A stretch of DNA of 35,764 nucleotides, from assembly GCF_002964705.1 (NCBI RefSeq), contig NZ_PQCD01000007.1, positions 1 to 35,764 of the forward strand. Direction: 5' to 3'. Of the stretch, positions 8,178 through 17,438 are shown one piece after another. The notes under the pieces were generated by a model that ran no database searches, was not told where the DNA came from, and saw nothing but the letters and a program-made list of their open reading frames with translations. The DNA comes from Pseudoalteromonas sp. T1lg75 (lineage in GTDB: Bacteria; Pseudomonadota; Gammaproteobacteria; Enterobacterales; Alteromonadaceae). Position 1 is the first letter of the stretch. Every line of letters starts with the position of its first letter. Made by a program: the position numbers and the translations under genes.

Positions 8178-10247
8178 ATGACGCGCCACCCTCTTTCACT
8201 CATTATTCTCAGTGCCTTATCTACGCCAAGCCTAGCGGCAACCCAAATGGAAACCATTGAAGTGATCGGCAGTTATTTCAATGATTATAAGGTCGACAGC
8301 GCTTCCGGCGCCATGCGCACCGATGCCTCACTGTTAGAGACGGCCCAGTCGGTGACCGTGATCCCAGAAACCATAGTCAATGAGCAGCTGGCCACCACCC
8401 TGGGTGAGGTCTTAAGTAACGATGCTAGCCTAACCTCGGGTTCAAAACAGCGTAACCGGGAAACCTTCAATATGCGCGGCTTCAGCCTAAGCTCCGCAAC
8501 CGGCTACCTGCGCGATGGCCACCAGCACTGGTCACACTACCAACAGCCCATTGAGATCTTAGAGCGCGTTGAAGTGATCAAGGGCCCTGCAAGCATTTTA
8601 TATGGTCAGTCCGGTCCTGGCGGCTTAGTTAATATGGTTACCAAGAAGCCAAGTGCAAATCGCTTTGTTAATCTCAGCGCCGACGTTGATCAACATGGCT
8701 CAACGCGTTTTATGCTGGATGCCAGCTCGGCTCTTAACAACGATGAAACGCTGCGCAGCAGAGGTATTGTGGTTAAGCAAGACGTTAATTTCTGGCGTGA
8801 TTACGCCAATGGCGACGAACGTGAGCGCGACCGCTTTCTCGGCGCCCTGGTCGTTGATTACGACTTAAGCGAAGATACCCTGATCCGTGTTCACTATGAT
8901 CGCACCGACGACAAAACCGGTCTCGACACCGGTGCCTGGCTAGATGAGCAAGGCAAGCTGATTGGCGATGATAAAACCATTTACGACTTTTCCTGGGCCT
9001 TTACCGATATTGAGGTTGAAAACCTCGGCCTGGATGTACGTACCTACCTCAATGATAACTGGCAACTTAAGCTCGGCTATAACGAACAAACCTTCGAGCG
9101 CCAACGCTTCGAGTCGGCACCACGTAAACCCGGTGATTATCAACTCGGTGACAGCTATAACTCGCGCCCCTATGATCGCTTTGACGACTGGCAATTTACC
9201 ACCGCCTATATCGACCTTATCGGTGACTTCCAACTTGCCGGAATACAGCATCAGCTTTTGATTGGTGCCAATAGCCTGGATTATTACTATGGCCAACTGC
9301 GCACCAGTGCCGATGCCATCGATTTTATCCCTGGCCAAACGGAACCGAGCCGCCCCGACATCAGCTATAAAAGCGATACCAGTCTAAGCAGCAACGAGTA
9401 CGACTACTACGGCATCTATATTCAGGATTTGATCACCTTGAATCCCCAGTGGCAGCTGTCCCTCGGTGGTCGCTATGATAAACAGAATAAAGAAGGCGCC
9501 GACAACGAGTCAGTGCTGCCTAAGGTTGGCCTGCTGTATCACCCGCACCACAATGCAACCTTGTATGCCAGCTACTCAGAGGGCTTTGAACCTCAGGGCT
9601 CGGAGCGCCTTATTAATGAAAGTGATAAAAACCATAATATGAAACTCGATGCCATCACCTCGGAGCAAATGGAGATAGGCGCGAAATGGCAATTATTTGA
9701 TGATCGCCTGCTGCTCACCGGTGCACTCTTTGATATTAGTAAGAAAGGCACCCTGGTTAGCGAGTTGGTGGAGCATCCGGATTATGACACCATCACCACG
9801 CAAGTGGGCGAGCAGCGCCATAAGGGTGCCGAGTTAGCCGCCCAAGGTGCCCTGAGCGACCGCTTCTTTGTCATGGCCTCAACCATGTATCTGGATGCCA
9901 ACTACGAGCGTGATGAAACCCTGGAAGGAAACACCCCGGCAGATGCACCGAAATGGTCGGCCTCATTGTGGTCACGCTATGAAGTCACCGAAGCACTGGC
10001 GCTCAATGCCGGGCTCTTCTACACCGGCAAACGCTTTGCCGACAGCGATAACCAGATAGAAAAAGACGCCTATACCCGCGTCGATGTCGGTGCCACCTAT
10101 GCCATCAAGCTCGCAGGCAATGATGTGGATCTGCGCTTAAATATCGAAAACCTTTTCGATACCGATTATTTGGCCGGTGGCGGTGTCAATAATGTCACCG
10201 TAGGTGAAGGCACCAACTTCCGACTTGCCGCACAATTTAGCTTCTAA
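8178..10247 (+). CDS. TonB-dependent siderophore receptor
   Basis: An outer-membrane receptor that imports ferric siderophores using TonB energy. The protein has 689 residues. Signal peptide about 1-20 (cleavage near SLA/AT), then a TonB box region METIEVIGSY. The plug domain (about 45-155) carries ETAQSVTVIP, FNMRGF, LERVEVIKGPASILYGQ and PGGLVNMVTKKP, the hallmark of the siderophore-receptor family (FhuA/FpvA type). A 22-strand barrel follows and ends in the terminal Phe motif LAAQFSF. The start ATG has AGGA nine bases upstream. The Fur box supports an iron role. The cognate siderophore cannot be deduced, and no biosynthesis, TonB or ABC transporter genes lie nearby. Confidence 0.93.
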   Translation: MTRHPLSLIILSALSTPSLAATQMETIEVIGSYFNDYKVDSASGAMRTDASLLETAQSVTVIPETIVNEQLATTLGEVLSNDASLTSGSKQRNRETFNMRGFSLSSATGYLRDGHQHWSHYQQPIEILERVEVIKGPASILYGQSGPGGLVNMVTKKPSANRFVNLSADVDQHGSTRFMLDASSALNNDETLRSRGIVVKQDVNFWRDYANGDERERDRFLGALVVDYDLSEDTLIRVHYDRTDDKTGLDTGAWLDEQGKLIGDDKTIYDFSWAFTDIEVENLGLDVRTYLNDNWQLKLGYNEQTFERQRFESAPRKPGDYQLGDSYNSRPYDRFDDWQFTTAYIDLIGDFQLAGIQHQLLIGANSLDYYYGQLRTSADAIDFIPGQTEPSRPDISYKSDTSLSSNEYDYYGIYIQDLITLNPQWQLSLGGRYDKQNKEGADNESVLPKVGLLYHPHHNATLYASYSEGFEPQGSERLINESDKNHNMKLDAITSEQMEIGAKWQLFDDRLLLTGALFDISKKGTLVSELVEHPDYDTITTQVGEQRHKGAELAAQGALSDRFFVMASTMYLDANYERDETLEGNTPADAPKWSASLWSRYEVTEALALNAGLFYTGKRFADSDNQIEKDAYTRVDVGATYAIKLAGNDVDLRLNIENLFDTDYLAGGGVNNVTVGEGTNFRLAAQFSF

Positions 10248-10256
10248 GGGCATGAT

Positions 10257-10284
10257 AAAAAGGCCACGTCTGTGTGGCCTTTTA
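10257..10284 (+). terminator. Rho-independent terminator of the siderophore receptor
   Basis: A stem GGCCAC/GTGGCC (10262-10267 with 10274-10279) with a 6-base loop, flanked by A and T runs, begins 10 bases after the stop codon. Confidence 0.85.
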
Positions 10285-10382
10285 ATTAAAAGCTATTTGT
10301 AACATAAGCTTACAATTCGTTTTTGCTCGTATTCGATACCTTGCTTACAGTGGAGTCATTCTCTTAATGACAAGGAAGTAAC

Positions 10383-11234
10383 ATGGCTATTGGCATCTCC
10401 AATGCGGCACAACTGCGCCCCACCAACGTAAACCGGCATGCCGGCAACTACAGCCTGCTCCACCTCGGCCCAGTGCCCTTAATCCCCTTGGGCCTTCCAC
10501 GAAAAAGCCTTAAACACTGGCTGCTTTGGGCTAGCTACCATAGCCTGGCTGTGTGGTTATTACTCTTGTTCAGCTATTATATTTACCACCAGCAGCAGGA
10601 ACAAAAAGCGCGACAACTGAGTATTCTATCGGCACCCGAGATCTATGATGTTTATTTAGTCGAACAGCAAAAGTTGTTTCAGGCCCTTGGCGAGTCCGCA
10701 CGCCCGGGTTTTATGGTGTTACAAGTACGTGCGGTTGATGAGGCTCAGATCTCAGTTAAAGTCGGCGCGGTAAGCTACCAAAATAGGAACGGGGTCAGCA
10801 AAGCAATTCGCATGGATAACCTGATGCAAAATGGCTACTTTGCAACACAGCCACTTACCCTTTCACGCGCGGCTCTTGCCGATTACTTTGCAACGGGTGC
10901 ACTCTATGCCGCTCACAGGCCCAATCATATCTACATCAACGGCGGCATTGTTAGGCCTCTCCCCAAGCCCAAGCCCCTATACTCAGGGGTCAAGCTCAAT
11001 AAGGCCAACCAGCGTGGTATCGAATATTATCGCCAAGGCGCTTGGCAAGAAGCTTTAGCTGCGTTTAAGGAAGGAGCTGACCAAGGCGACAGCTGGGCGC
11101 AATACAACCTTGGCGATATGTACCAAAAAGGACATGGCGTTAATGAAGATCTTAAGCAGGCCTGCCTATGGTTTACCAAGGCGGCTGAGCAAGATCATGC
11201 CCAGGCACAAGCAGCCTTGGCTCAATGTGATTAA
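10383..11234 (+). CDS. Single-pass membrane protein with C-terminal Sel1-like repeat
   Basis: Function unknown. The 283 residues show a short N-terminal region, one hydrophobic helix (about 47-70, LWASYHSLAVWLLLLFSYYI) and then a region of about 120 residues that resembles nothing I can name. A C-terminal TPR/Sel1 stretch runs from about 210 to 283. One clear Sel1 unit reads AQYNLGDMYQKGHGVNEDLK, followed by ACLWFTKAAEQDHAQAQ. No cleavable signal peptide is evident, so the orientation is probably N-in with the repeats in the periplasm. The start ATG has AAGGAAG six bases upstream. It follows the receptor in the same direction, but a terminator separates the two, so it is probably a separate unit; co-regulation is not shown. 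Confidence 0.8.
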   Translation: MAIGISNAAQLRPTNVNRHAGNYSLLHLGPVPLIPLGLPRKSLKHWLLWASYHSLAVWLLLLFSYYIYHQQQEQKARQLSILSAPEIYDVYLVEQQKLFQALGESARPGFMVLQVRAVDEAQISVKVGAVSYQNRNGVSKAIRMDNLMQNGYFATQPLTLSRAALADYFATGALYAAHRPNHIYINGGIVRPLPKPKPLYSGVKLNKANQRGIEYYRQGAWQEALAAFKEGADQGDSWAQYNLGDMYQKGHGVNEDLKQACLWFTKAAEQDHAQAQAALAQCD

Positions 11235-11253
11235 CTCCTATCTACATGGCATG

Positions 11254-11278
11254 AAAAAGCCCGGCATTTTCCGGGCTT
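11254..11278 (-). terminator. Terminator between the Sel1-repeat gene and the S9 peptidase gene
   Basis: An 8-bp stem AAGCCCGG/CCGGGCTT (11257-11264 with 11271-11278) lies between convergent genes. The T run is good on the minus strand (CTTTTTC) and poor on the plus strand, so it mainly ends the peptidase transcript. Confidence 0.75.
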
Positions 11279-11291
11279 GCGCTTGTTGTTA

Positions 11292-13259
11292 CTACAGCTT
11301 CAGATGCTGGTCTAAAAATGCCATCACCTGCTGATAATAATGTAAGCGATGTGATTCGTTGTAAAAACCATGTCCTTCGTCTTCGAGTAATACATACTGA
11401 TAGGGATGCTTGGCCTTTTTCAGCGCCTCAATTAAGGACTCAGCCTGCTCAATAGGCGCGCGCTCGTCCTCTCCACCATGCACTATCAACACCGGCGCCT
11501 TCAACTTGTCGATGTTATAGCTAGGCGAGAAGGCCTTAAGCTGAGTTTCGTCTTCTCCCAGCACTTTTTTCAAATAACCCTGACCACTGGCGCGCTCGGC
11601 AATGTCGCCTTCTTCAAACATGAGCGGTAAGTCATAGACACCCACCACACCCACGGCACATTTGAACATGTCTGGCTCAATAATGGAGCTTTGCAGCGCC
11701 GAGTAGGCACCGAAGCTACCACCCATGATGCACATGTTGCCTTTGTCTACCCAGCCCTGGGCAATCACATACTTTACGCCGTCGATAATATCGTATTGGA
11801 TATCCGTACCCCATTTACGGTAACCGGCACGCTCAAAGTTGCCACCAAAACCGCCGGAACCACGGAAGTTAACCTGTAATACGGCAATCCCACGGCTGGC
11901 AAGAAGTTGAACATCCGGATCGAATCCCCACCAGTCACGAGGACCATGAGGGCCACCATGAGGCAACACCACCAAGGGTAAGTCTTTTAGCTCTTTGCCA
12001 TATGGAGCGGTAAAGTAGCCGTAAAGGTTCAGACCATCGCGGGCCTTAAATTGAATCGGCGTGGTTTCGGCCATCTTTTCCACATCCACCCAGGAACGCG
12101 ACGAGAATAAAAACGACAGCTTGTTAGTCTTACCGTTATAAAGATAATAACTACTGGGGTGACGGTCACTGCCCGCCCACACCACACTCATATTGCCATC
12201 CTGCGTACTGCTGACGATGCGCACCTGACGCCCGGGGATGGCTTGCAGCAAGCCTTTTAAACGCTGGCTCATTTTCGCCTCGGAATCAACGAAGGCATAG
12301 GTTGGGTATTGAGCCTCATACTCGATAGCAAATACCGACTTATTCACATCGTCGACCCACACCTTGCTAGGTGACACACTGCCTTCGCGATGCACTAGCT
12401 CATATTCTTTGGTTTCAAGATTGAGCTTATACAGGCCCGATGGTTCACCTTGCTTTGCCGCGCTGGCATAGACTATATCGCCTTCAAGATTAAACCCGTG
12501 TAAGCGAATATCCGAAAGATCCAACTCCGATAATGGCAACTCTACCCACTCCCCCTGCTCAAGATCGCGAATATGCACTTGCTGGTCGCTGGATGTGTCG
12601 GTAGATACTGACACACGCACTCGACCTTGCTCATCGGTTAAGAACTGCGCCATGCGTGAAGGTGAACCCATTACCCTTCTACGCTGGCCACGGTTAACAT
12701 CAACTTCGTAGACAATGGTATGGGGCTCTTTGGAGCCGGTCCAAGGATAGGTAACAATGAGCATCTTATCTTCATCATGTACCAAGGGATCCAGTACATA
12801 GGAGGTGCCGTACAGAGGCGTTGCTTTACGCACCCTGCTGCCAGTTTGCATTTCACCTTGGTACCCAACTAAATATCTTCCTTGTGTACCATCGGCATTC
12901 ACACCGAAAAGCTCCCCGTAATACTGCGGATGGTCTTGCCACCCCTTAAGGTATTCCTTACTTAGCACGACCCGTTCATTATTAACCCAGTGGTAATCTC
13001 CTACCTGCGCGTTTTCAGGGAAGCGCACCCCATGGTGCATTTTAAATTCTTTGGTATCGAGAAGCAGTAATACGTTTTTCCCTTCTTGCTTGGTCATCAC
13101 CCCCATATAATCTCCATTGGGTGACAATTTAATGGAATGGTATTGCACATCGCGGGAAAAGGTATCGATAGGAATTAGGCCTTGTTCCTCGGCCTTTTGC
13201 TCTTGGCTATAGGCAAAGCTGGCCATGGCTCCCAGTAGCAGGCCGACTAAGATCTTCAT
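11292..13259 (-). CDS. Exported S9-family prolyl oligopeptidase-like peptidase
   Basis: A serine peptidase of the acylaminoacyl/dipeptidyl peptidase branch of family S9. Signal peptide about residues 1-18 (SFAYS/QE), so probably periplasmic. Residues about 40-390 form the beta-propeller region, with SPNGDYMGV near its start. The C-terminal alpha/beta-hydrolase domain carries LPHGGPHGPRDWW (oxyanion region) and GGSFGAYSAL with the nucleophile Ser515. Asp598 lies in GGEDERAP and His630 in EDEGHGF, completing the triad. At 655 residues it has normal family length. The start ATG has AAGGAG eight bases upstream. The exact substrate cannot be read from sequence. Downstream of the DUF808 gene on the same strand, with about 41 bases between them. 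Confidence 0.9.
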   Translation of the reverse strand: MKILVGLLLGAMASFAYSQEQKAEEQGLIPIDTFSRDVQYHSIKLSPNGDYMGVMTKQEGKNVLLLLDTKEFKMHHGVRFPENAQVGDYHWVNNERVVLSKEYLKGWQDHPQYYGELFGVNADGTQGRYLVGYQGEMQTGSRVRKATPLYGTSYVLDPLVHDEDKMLIVTYPWTGSKEPHTIVYEVDVNRGQRRRVMGSPSRMAQFLTDEQGRVRVSVSTDTSSDQQVHIRDLEQGEWVELPLSELDLSDIRLHGFNLEGDIVYASAAKQGEPSGLYKLNLETKEYELVHREGSVSPSKVWVDDVNKSVFAIEYEAQYPTYAFVDSEAKMSQRLKGLLQAIPGRQVRIVSSTQDGNMSVVWAGSDRHPSSYYLYNGKTNKLSFLFSSRSWVDVEKMAETTPIQFKARDGLNLYGYFTAPYGKELKDLPLVVLPHGGPHGPRDWWGFDPDVQLLASRGIAVLQVNFRGSGGFGGNFERAGYRKWGTDIQYDIIDGVKYVIAQGWVDKGNMCIMGGSFGAYSALQSSIIEPDMFKCAVGVVGVYDLPLMFEEGDIAERASGQGYLKKVLGEDETQLKAFSPSYNIDKLKAPVLIVHGGEDERAPIEQAESLIEALKKAKHPYQYVLLEDEGHGFYNESHRLHYYQQVMAFLDQHLKL

Positions 13260-13300
13260 AGGTACTCTCCTTGAGTTTGGGGCTGCACCCTTAATATTTG

Positions 13301-14194
13301 TTATTTTTTCAGCAGCTTGACCAAGTGTAGTGCGATTACGACGACGAATCCAGCGATAAGCCCGGCGATACCATTGGCGCCATTGACGACCAAGGTTTCA
13401 AGCAGTCCACCGTATTGAGCGGCCAGCTCACCCCAGTGGCCAATAAGGTGATGCAGGGGCACAATGCCATGCACCAATATGCCGCCACCTACTAGAAACA
13501 TGGCTATAGTCCCCAATACCGCCAGCGCCTTCATCAACCAGGGTGCCAAGGTCAGCAAGAAACGACCCATAGCGCGACTCATGGCGCTTTTAGCTGAAAC
13601 ACCCCGCTGCAGCAGAAATAACCCGGCGTCATCCAATTTAACGATGCCCGCTACCAGGCCATATACACCCACCGTCATCACCACGGCAATCACCGACAGC
13701 ACTGAGAGCTGATGAATAAAACTGGCGGTCGCAACCGTACCCAGTGAGATCACGATAATTTCCGCGGAAAGAATGAAATCGGTGCGTATCGCCCCCTTTA
13801 TTTTTTCCTTTTCTGCTTCCGGGGTCAGAGGCTCGGCCAGGGCCGGGTGCTCCGGCTGCTCTTCCTTGGAGTGAACCAGCTTTTCTGCCCCCTCAAAACA
13901 CAAGAATAAGCCACCTAACATTAACAGCGGCGTGATCAGCCAGGGAATAAAGGCGCTAATCAGCAGCGCCGCGGGCACCAGGATGGCCTTATTGAGCATG
14001 GAGCCTTTGGCCACCGCCCAGACCACGGGTAACTCGCGGTCGGCGTTCACCCCCGAAACCTGCTGCGCGTTAAGGGCCAGATCGTCCCCCAGTACGCCGG
14101 CGGTTTTTTTGGTCGCCACCTTACTCATGGTGGCAATGTCGTCTAATAGGGCGGTGATATCATCAAGTAGGGTCAGTAAACTTGCGCCAGCCAT
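13301..14194 (-). CDS. DUF808 family inner-membrane protein (YedI-like)
   Basis: A multi-pass membrane protein of unknown function, strongly similar to E. coli YedI. The conserved family N-terminus is [13 protein letters not shown], followed by [18 protein letters not shown] and [12 protein letters not shown]. Hydrophobic helices follow around residues 75-105, 150-195 and 215-295. Two ATG codons are possible. The one at 14200 has AAGGA touching it, while the ATG at 14194 has it seven bases upstream and fits the family N-terminus, so I chose 14194 (297 residues). A charged loop with [13 protein letters not shown] lies near residue 115. Confidence 0.9.
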   Translation of the reverse strand: MAGASLLTLLDDITALLDDIATMSKVATKKTAGVLGDDLALNAQQVSGVNADRELPVVWAVAKGSMLNKAILVPAALLISAFIPWLITPLLMLGGLFLCFEGAEKLVHSKEEQPEHPALAEPLTPEAEKEKIKGAIRTDFILSAEIIVISLGTVATASFIHQLSVLSVIAVVMTVGVYGLVAGIVKLDDAGLFLLQRGVSAKSAMSRAMGRFLLTLAPWLMKALAVLGTIAMFLVGGGILVHGIVPLHHLIGHWGELAAQYGGLLETLVVNGANGIAGLIAGFVVVIALHLVKLLKK

Positions 14195-14276
14195 GGGCAT
14201 TCCTTTTGCAGTGTTAAATGTGCCTTGTTAAGCTAATACGCTACACTGAAGTTGTCCACAATTGCGGAGCAAAACA

Positions 14277-14582
14277 ATGGCTAAGATACTTTTTCTCGCA
14301 ATACCCGCCACTATACTGCTCAGCGCCTGCAACGAGTTGCCCTTAACCGAAGAGCGCTCCGTGGCGGTAAACTACCGCTGTGATTCGGGAGCCACTTTCA
14401 GCGTTCGCTTCGGCGCCGAGAGCGCAACCCTGACTTTAGATCAAGATACCTATACCCTGCATGGCGAGCGCGCCGCCTCCGGTGCCAAGTACAGTAATAG
14501 AGAACTGACCTTTTGGGGCAAGGGCGATAACAGCATACTAATGATCAACGACGAAACCTGGCAGTGTCAGAGCAGTGATTGA
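14277..14582 (+). CDS. MliC/PliC-like lysozyme-inhibitor lipoprotein
   Basis: A small lipoprotein of 101 residues. The lipobox LLSAC gives lipidated Cys18. The mature part has the MliC-type pattern: VNYRCDSG near the start, a beta-rich core ([18 protein letters not shown]) and a C-terminal WQC, with the two Cys probably bonded. MliC proteins inhibit C-type lysozymes in the periplasm or outer membrane. A TTG at 14262 extends the frame, but the ATG at 14277 has GGAG seven bases upstream and places the signal peptide correctly. It ends 59 bases before ubiD and may be co-transcribed with it. The family call is by motif only. Confidence 0.75.
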   Translation: MAKILFLAIPATILLSACNELPLTEERSVAVNYRCDSGATFSVRFGAESATLTLDQDTYTLHGERAASGAKYSNRELTFWGKGDNSILMINDETWQCQSSD

Positions 14583-14641
14583 TCGCTTTTGCGTCGCCAT
14601 CAAGTATAATGCTGCAAACTCTCGAGGCTTACAGAGGCGGA

Positions 14642-16108
14642 ATGAAATACAAAGACTTAAGAGACTTTATCGCGTTGCTTGAAGAACGCGGCGAGCTCAA
14701 GCGGATCAGCCAGCCCATTAGCACCCATTTGGAAATGACCGAAATTGCCGATCGCACCTTGCGTGCCCAAGGCCCGGCCTTACTATTTGAGAATCCGGTC
14801 GGCTATGATATTCCGGTGCTTGCAAATCTCTTTGGAACACCCGAACGCGTGGCCTTAGGCATGGGTCAGGATAACGTCGAAGCGTTGCGCGAAGTGGGTA
14901 AACTACTGGCCTTCCTCAAGGAGCCCGAGCCGCCTAAAGGCATTAAGGAAGCATTTGGACAGATCCCGGTATTCAAACAAGTCCTCAATATGCCCGCCAA
15001 GGAAGTGAAAAAGGCGCCCTGTCAGCAGGTGGTGATCAGTGGCGATGAGGTCGACCTGACCAAGCTGCCCATACAGCATTGTTGGCCTGGCGATGCCGCG
15101 CCTCTTATTACCTGGGGCCTGACGGTCACTAAAGGACCTTACAAAAAGCGCCAGAATCTGGGTATTTACCGCCAGCAACTGCTAGGTAAAAACAAAATTA
15201 TTATGCGCTGGTTATCGCACCGCGGCGGCGCCCTGGATTTCCAGGAATGGTGTAAGGAAAATCCAGGGGAGCCCTACCCGGTTTCCGTTGCCCTGGGTGC
15301 CGATCCTGCCACTATTTTGGGTGCGGTCACGCCGGTGCCGGATACGCTCAGCGAATATGCCTTTGCCGGTTTGTTGCGTGGCAGCAAAACCGAGGTGGTA
15401 AAATCGATTTCCAACGATTTACAGGTGCCCGCCAGTGCGGAAATCGTGCTTGAGGGTTATATCGCCCAGGACGAGCTGGCGCCCGAAGGGCCTTATGGCG
15501 ATCACACCGGCTATTACAATGAGGTCGATGATTTCCCGGTGATGACGGTGACCCATGTTACCCACCGCGAAAACCCCATATACCACAGCACCTATACCGG
15601 CCGCCCACCCGATGAACCGGCCATTTTAGGTGTGGCACTGAACGAAGTATTTGTGCCCATTTTGCAAAAACAGTTCCCAGAAATCGTTGATTTCTATTTA
15701 CCGCCCGAGGGCTGCTCATACCGCATGGCGGTGGTGACCATGAAGAAGCAATATCCCGGGCATGCAAAAAGGGTGATGATGGGCGTGTGGTCCTTCCTGC
15801 GCCAGTTTATGTACACCAAGTTTGTGATCGTTTGTGATGATGACGTCAATGCCCGTGACTGGAATGACGTGATCTGGGCCATTACCACACGTATGGACCC
15901 GGCGCGCGATACCACCTTGGTAGAAAATACCCCAATCGACTACCTGGACTTTGCCTCGCCGGTTTCCGGCTTAGGCTCAAAAATGGGCATGGATGCAACC
16001 AACAAATGGCCCGGTGAAACCGACCGCGAATGGGGCGAACCCATAGTGATGGACGAGGCCACCAAGCAAAGAGTCGATGAAATATGGGACTCACTGGGCA
16101 TAGACTAG
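14642..16108 (+). CDS. ubiD: 4-hydroxy-3-polyprenylbenzoate decarboxylase UbiD
   Basis: Catalyses the prenylated-FMN-dependent decarboxylation of 3-polyprenyl-4-hydroxybenzoate in ubiquinone synthesis. The protein has 488 residues (E. coli 497). Family N-terminus [20 protein letters not shown]. Other conserved stretches are [24 protein letters not shown] (prFMN and metal binding; its last residues are NLGIYRQQ), [22 protein letters not shown] and [13 protein letters not shown]. The open frame extends upstream to a TTG at 14579, but the ATG at 14642 has AGAGGCGG just before it and matches relatives. The UbiX partner that makes prFMN is not in the window. fre follows 61 bases later, the same pairing as in E. 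coli. Confidence 0.96.
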   Translation: MKYKDLRDFIALLEERGELKRISQPISTHLEMTEIADRTLRAQGPALLFENPVGYDIPVLANLFGTPERVALGMGQDNVEALREVGKLLAFLKEPEPPKGIKEAFGQIPVFKQVLNMPAKEVKKAPCQQVVISGDEVDLTKLPIQHCWPGDAAPLITWGLTVTKGPYKKRQNLGIYRQQLLGKNKIIMRWLSHRGGALDFQEWCKENPGEPYPVSVALGADPATILGAVTPVPDTLSEYAFAGLLRGSKTEVVKSISNDLQVPASAEIVLEGYIAQDELAPEGPYGDHTGYYNEVDDFPVMTVTHVTHRENPIYHSTYTGRPPDEPAILGVALNEVFVPILQKQFPEIVDFYLPPEGCSYRMAVVTMKKQYPGHAKRVMMGVWSFLRQFMYTKFVIVCDDDVNARDWNDVIWAITTRMDPARDTTLVENTPIDYLDFASPVSGLGSKMGMDATNKWPGETDREWGEPIVMDEATKQRVDEIWDSLGID

Positions 16109-16169
16109 GTGCCCGTTTATTGGCCTTCTATGGTAGGCTAGCAGTTAAGAGTAAGAAGCAAGGTTAATC

Positions 16170-16883
16170 ATGCAAACATTACAAGCGGATGTGCTTAGCA
16201 TTTCGCCACTTACAGAATTTGTTTACAAAGTAATTTTGAAGCCAAATGCAGCGGCTCAATTTGAAGCGGGCCAGTATTGTCAATTGGTACTGGCGGAAAA
16301 AGACAAGCGTGCATTCTCAATCGCCAGTCGCCCCAGCCAACAGCATGAAATAGAGTTACACATTGGCGCCTCGGGTGCCGACTCCTACGCCATGCAGGCG
16401 CTTGAGCACCTGAAAGAGCATCTTGCCAATGGCACTCAGGCAACGCTGGAAGTGGGCCTGGGTGTATCTCAGCTACGTCTTGATTGCGACCGTCCACTGG
16501 TTCTTTTGGCGGGGGGCACCGGCTTCTCCTATGTTAAATCGATGGCCGACCACCTTGCCGAAGTCGGCTGCGACCGCCCGGTATTTTTCTACTGGGGTGT
16601 AAAGCACGAAGATGCTCTGTACGCCAAAGAAGAAATGGAAGCCTGGGCTGCCAGTAACCCGCATTTCACCTTTATCCCGGTCGTTGAGCAACCGCAAGGC
16701 GAGTGGCGTGGCCACACCGGCTTAGTACATCAGGCGGTGATGAAAGACATAGTGTCGTTAGAACCCTACGCAATTTATATGGCCGGACGTTTCGATATGA
16801 TAGGCGCGGTGCGCGATGACTTTATCGAGCACGGTGCCCTGCGCGAACATATGTATGCGGATGCCTTTGCCTTTATCAAGTAA
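16170..16883 (+). CDS. fre: NAD(P)H-flavin reductase Fre
   Basis: Reduces free FMN, FAD or riboflavin with NAD(P)H; the free reduced flavin reduces iron(III) and supports flavin-dependent enzymes, plausibly including prFMN supply for the adjacent ubiD. 237 residues, ferredoxin-reductase fold. FAD/flavin motif RAFSIAS (about 50-56), NAD motif LLAGGTGFSYVKSM, C-terminal MYADAF. The start ATG has AAGG seven bases upstream. No ferredoxin domain, so a stand-alone reductase of the Fre/LuxG type. It is followed by a strong terminator. Confidence 0.95.
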   Translation: MQTLQADVLSISPLTEFVYKVILKPNAAAQFEAGQYCQLVLAEKDKRAFSIASRPSQQHEIELHIGASGADSYAMQALEHLKEHLANGTQATLEVGLGVSQLRLDCDRPLVLLAGGTGFSYVKSMADHLAEVGCDRPVFFYWGVKHEDALYAKEEMEAWAASNPHFTFIPVVEQPQGEWRGHTGLVHQAVMKDIVSLEPYAIYMAGRFDMIGAVRDDFIEHGALREHMYADAFAFIK

Positions 16884-16906
16884 ACCGCCACTAAGCTTTC
16901 GCTGTT

Positions 16907-16938
16907 AGAAAAGAGACCTAGGTCTCTTTTCTGTTTTT
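16907..16938 (+). terminator. Rho-independent terminator of fre
   Basis: A perfect 26-base palindrome (16907-16932), with AAAAGAGACC pairing to GGTCTCTTTT, is followed by a T run (16934-16939). It separates ubiD-fre from the CBS-domain gene. Confidence 0.85.
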
Positions 16939-17024
16939 TGGAACACTGTAATAGTTTTAATTCATTTTACCTATCAACCAGCCAAACCTAGACTACTCCC
17001 ATCAACCACAATAGGAGTGCGACC

Positions 17025-17438
17025 ATGTTCAATATCAAAGTCTCTGATATTATCAAGCGAACCTTTTTATCCATCAGCCCGGATCTTGAGCTCACCGCAG
17101 CGATTGATTTACTGCTTAAACATCAGGTGATTGGTGCTCCGGTGATCGATGACTCGGGAAAGTTATTGGGTTATTTATCGGAGCAAGACTGCTTAGCGCC
17201 GCTGACCACCAACAGCTACTTTTGTGATGGCCGTATCCAGGTGCGTGAGGTGATGAGCCAAGATGTGCTTACCTGTCAGCTCGATGACTCTTTACTTGAT
17301 TTAGCCGCGCGCATGCGCCGCCACAATCTACCCAAACGTTATCCAGTTATTGACCAAGGGAAAGTCATCGGCATGGCGGAGCGCTCGCAGGTATTACAAG
17401 CGCTCTCACAGAGTTACCGCAGCTGTAGCGCTGCCTGA
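17025..17438 (+). CDS. Tandem CBS-domain protein
   Basis: 137 residues consisting of two CBS domains (about 5-60 and 70-130) and nothing else, a Bateman module that usually binds adenosyl nucleotides and regulates a partner protein. Visible CBS features are VIGAPVIDDSGKLLGYLSEQD in the first domain, and VREVMSQDVLTC with YPVIDQGKVIGM in the second. The start ATG has AGGAG nine bases upstream. The partner is unknown. Its TGA stop abuts the stop of the convergent add gene with no base between. Confidence 0.88.
   Translation: MFNIKVSDIIKRTFLSISPDLELTAAIDLLLKHQVIGAPVIDDSGKLLGYLSEQDCLAPLTTNSYFCDGRIQVREVMSQDVLTCQLDDSLLDLAARMRRHNLPKRYPVIDQGKVIGMAERSQVLQALSQSYRSCSAA

Noticed and set aside
14579..14641. 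Upstream TTG extension of the ubiD frame
   Set aside because: It overlaps the lipoprotein stop, and the ATG at 14642 has a good ribosome site and the family N-terminus.
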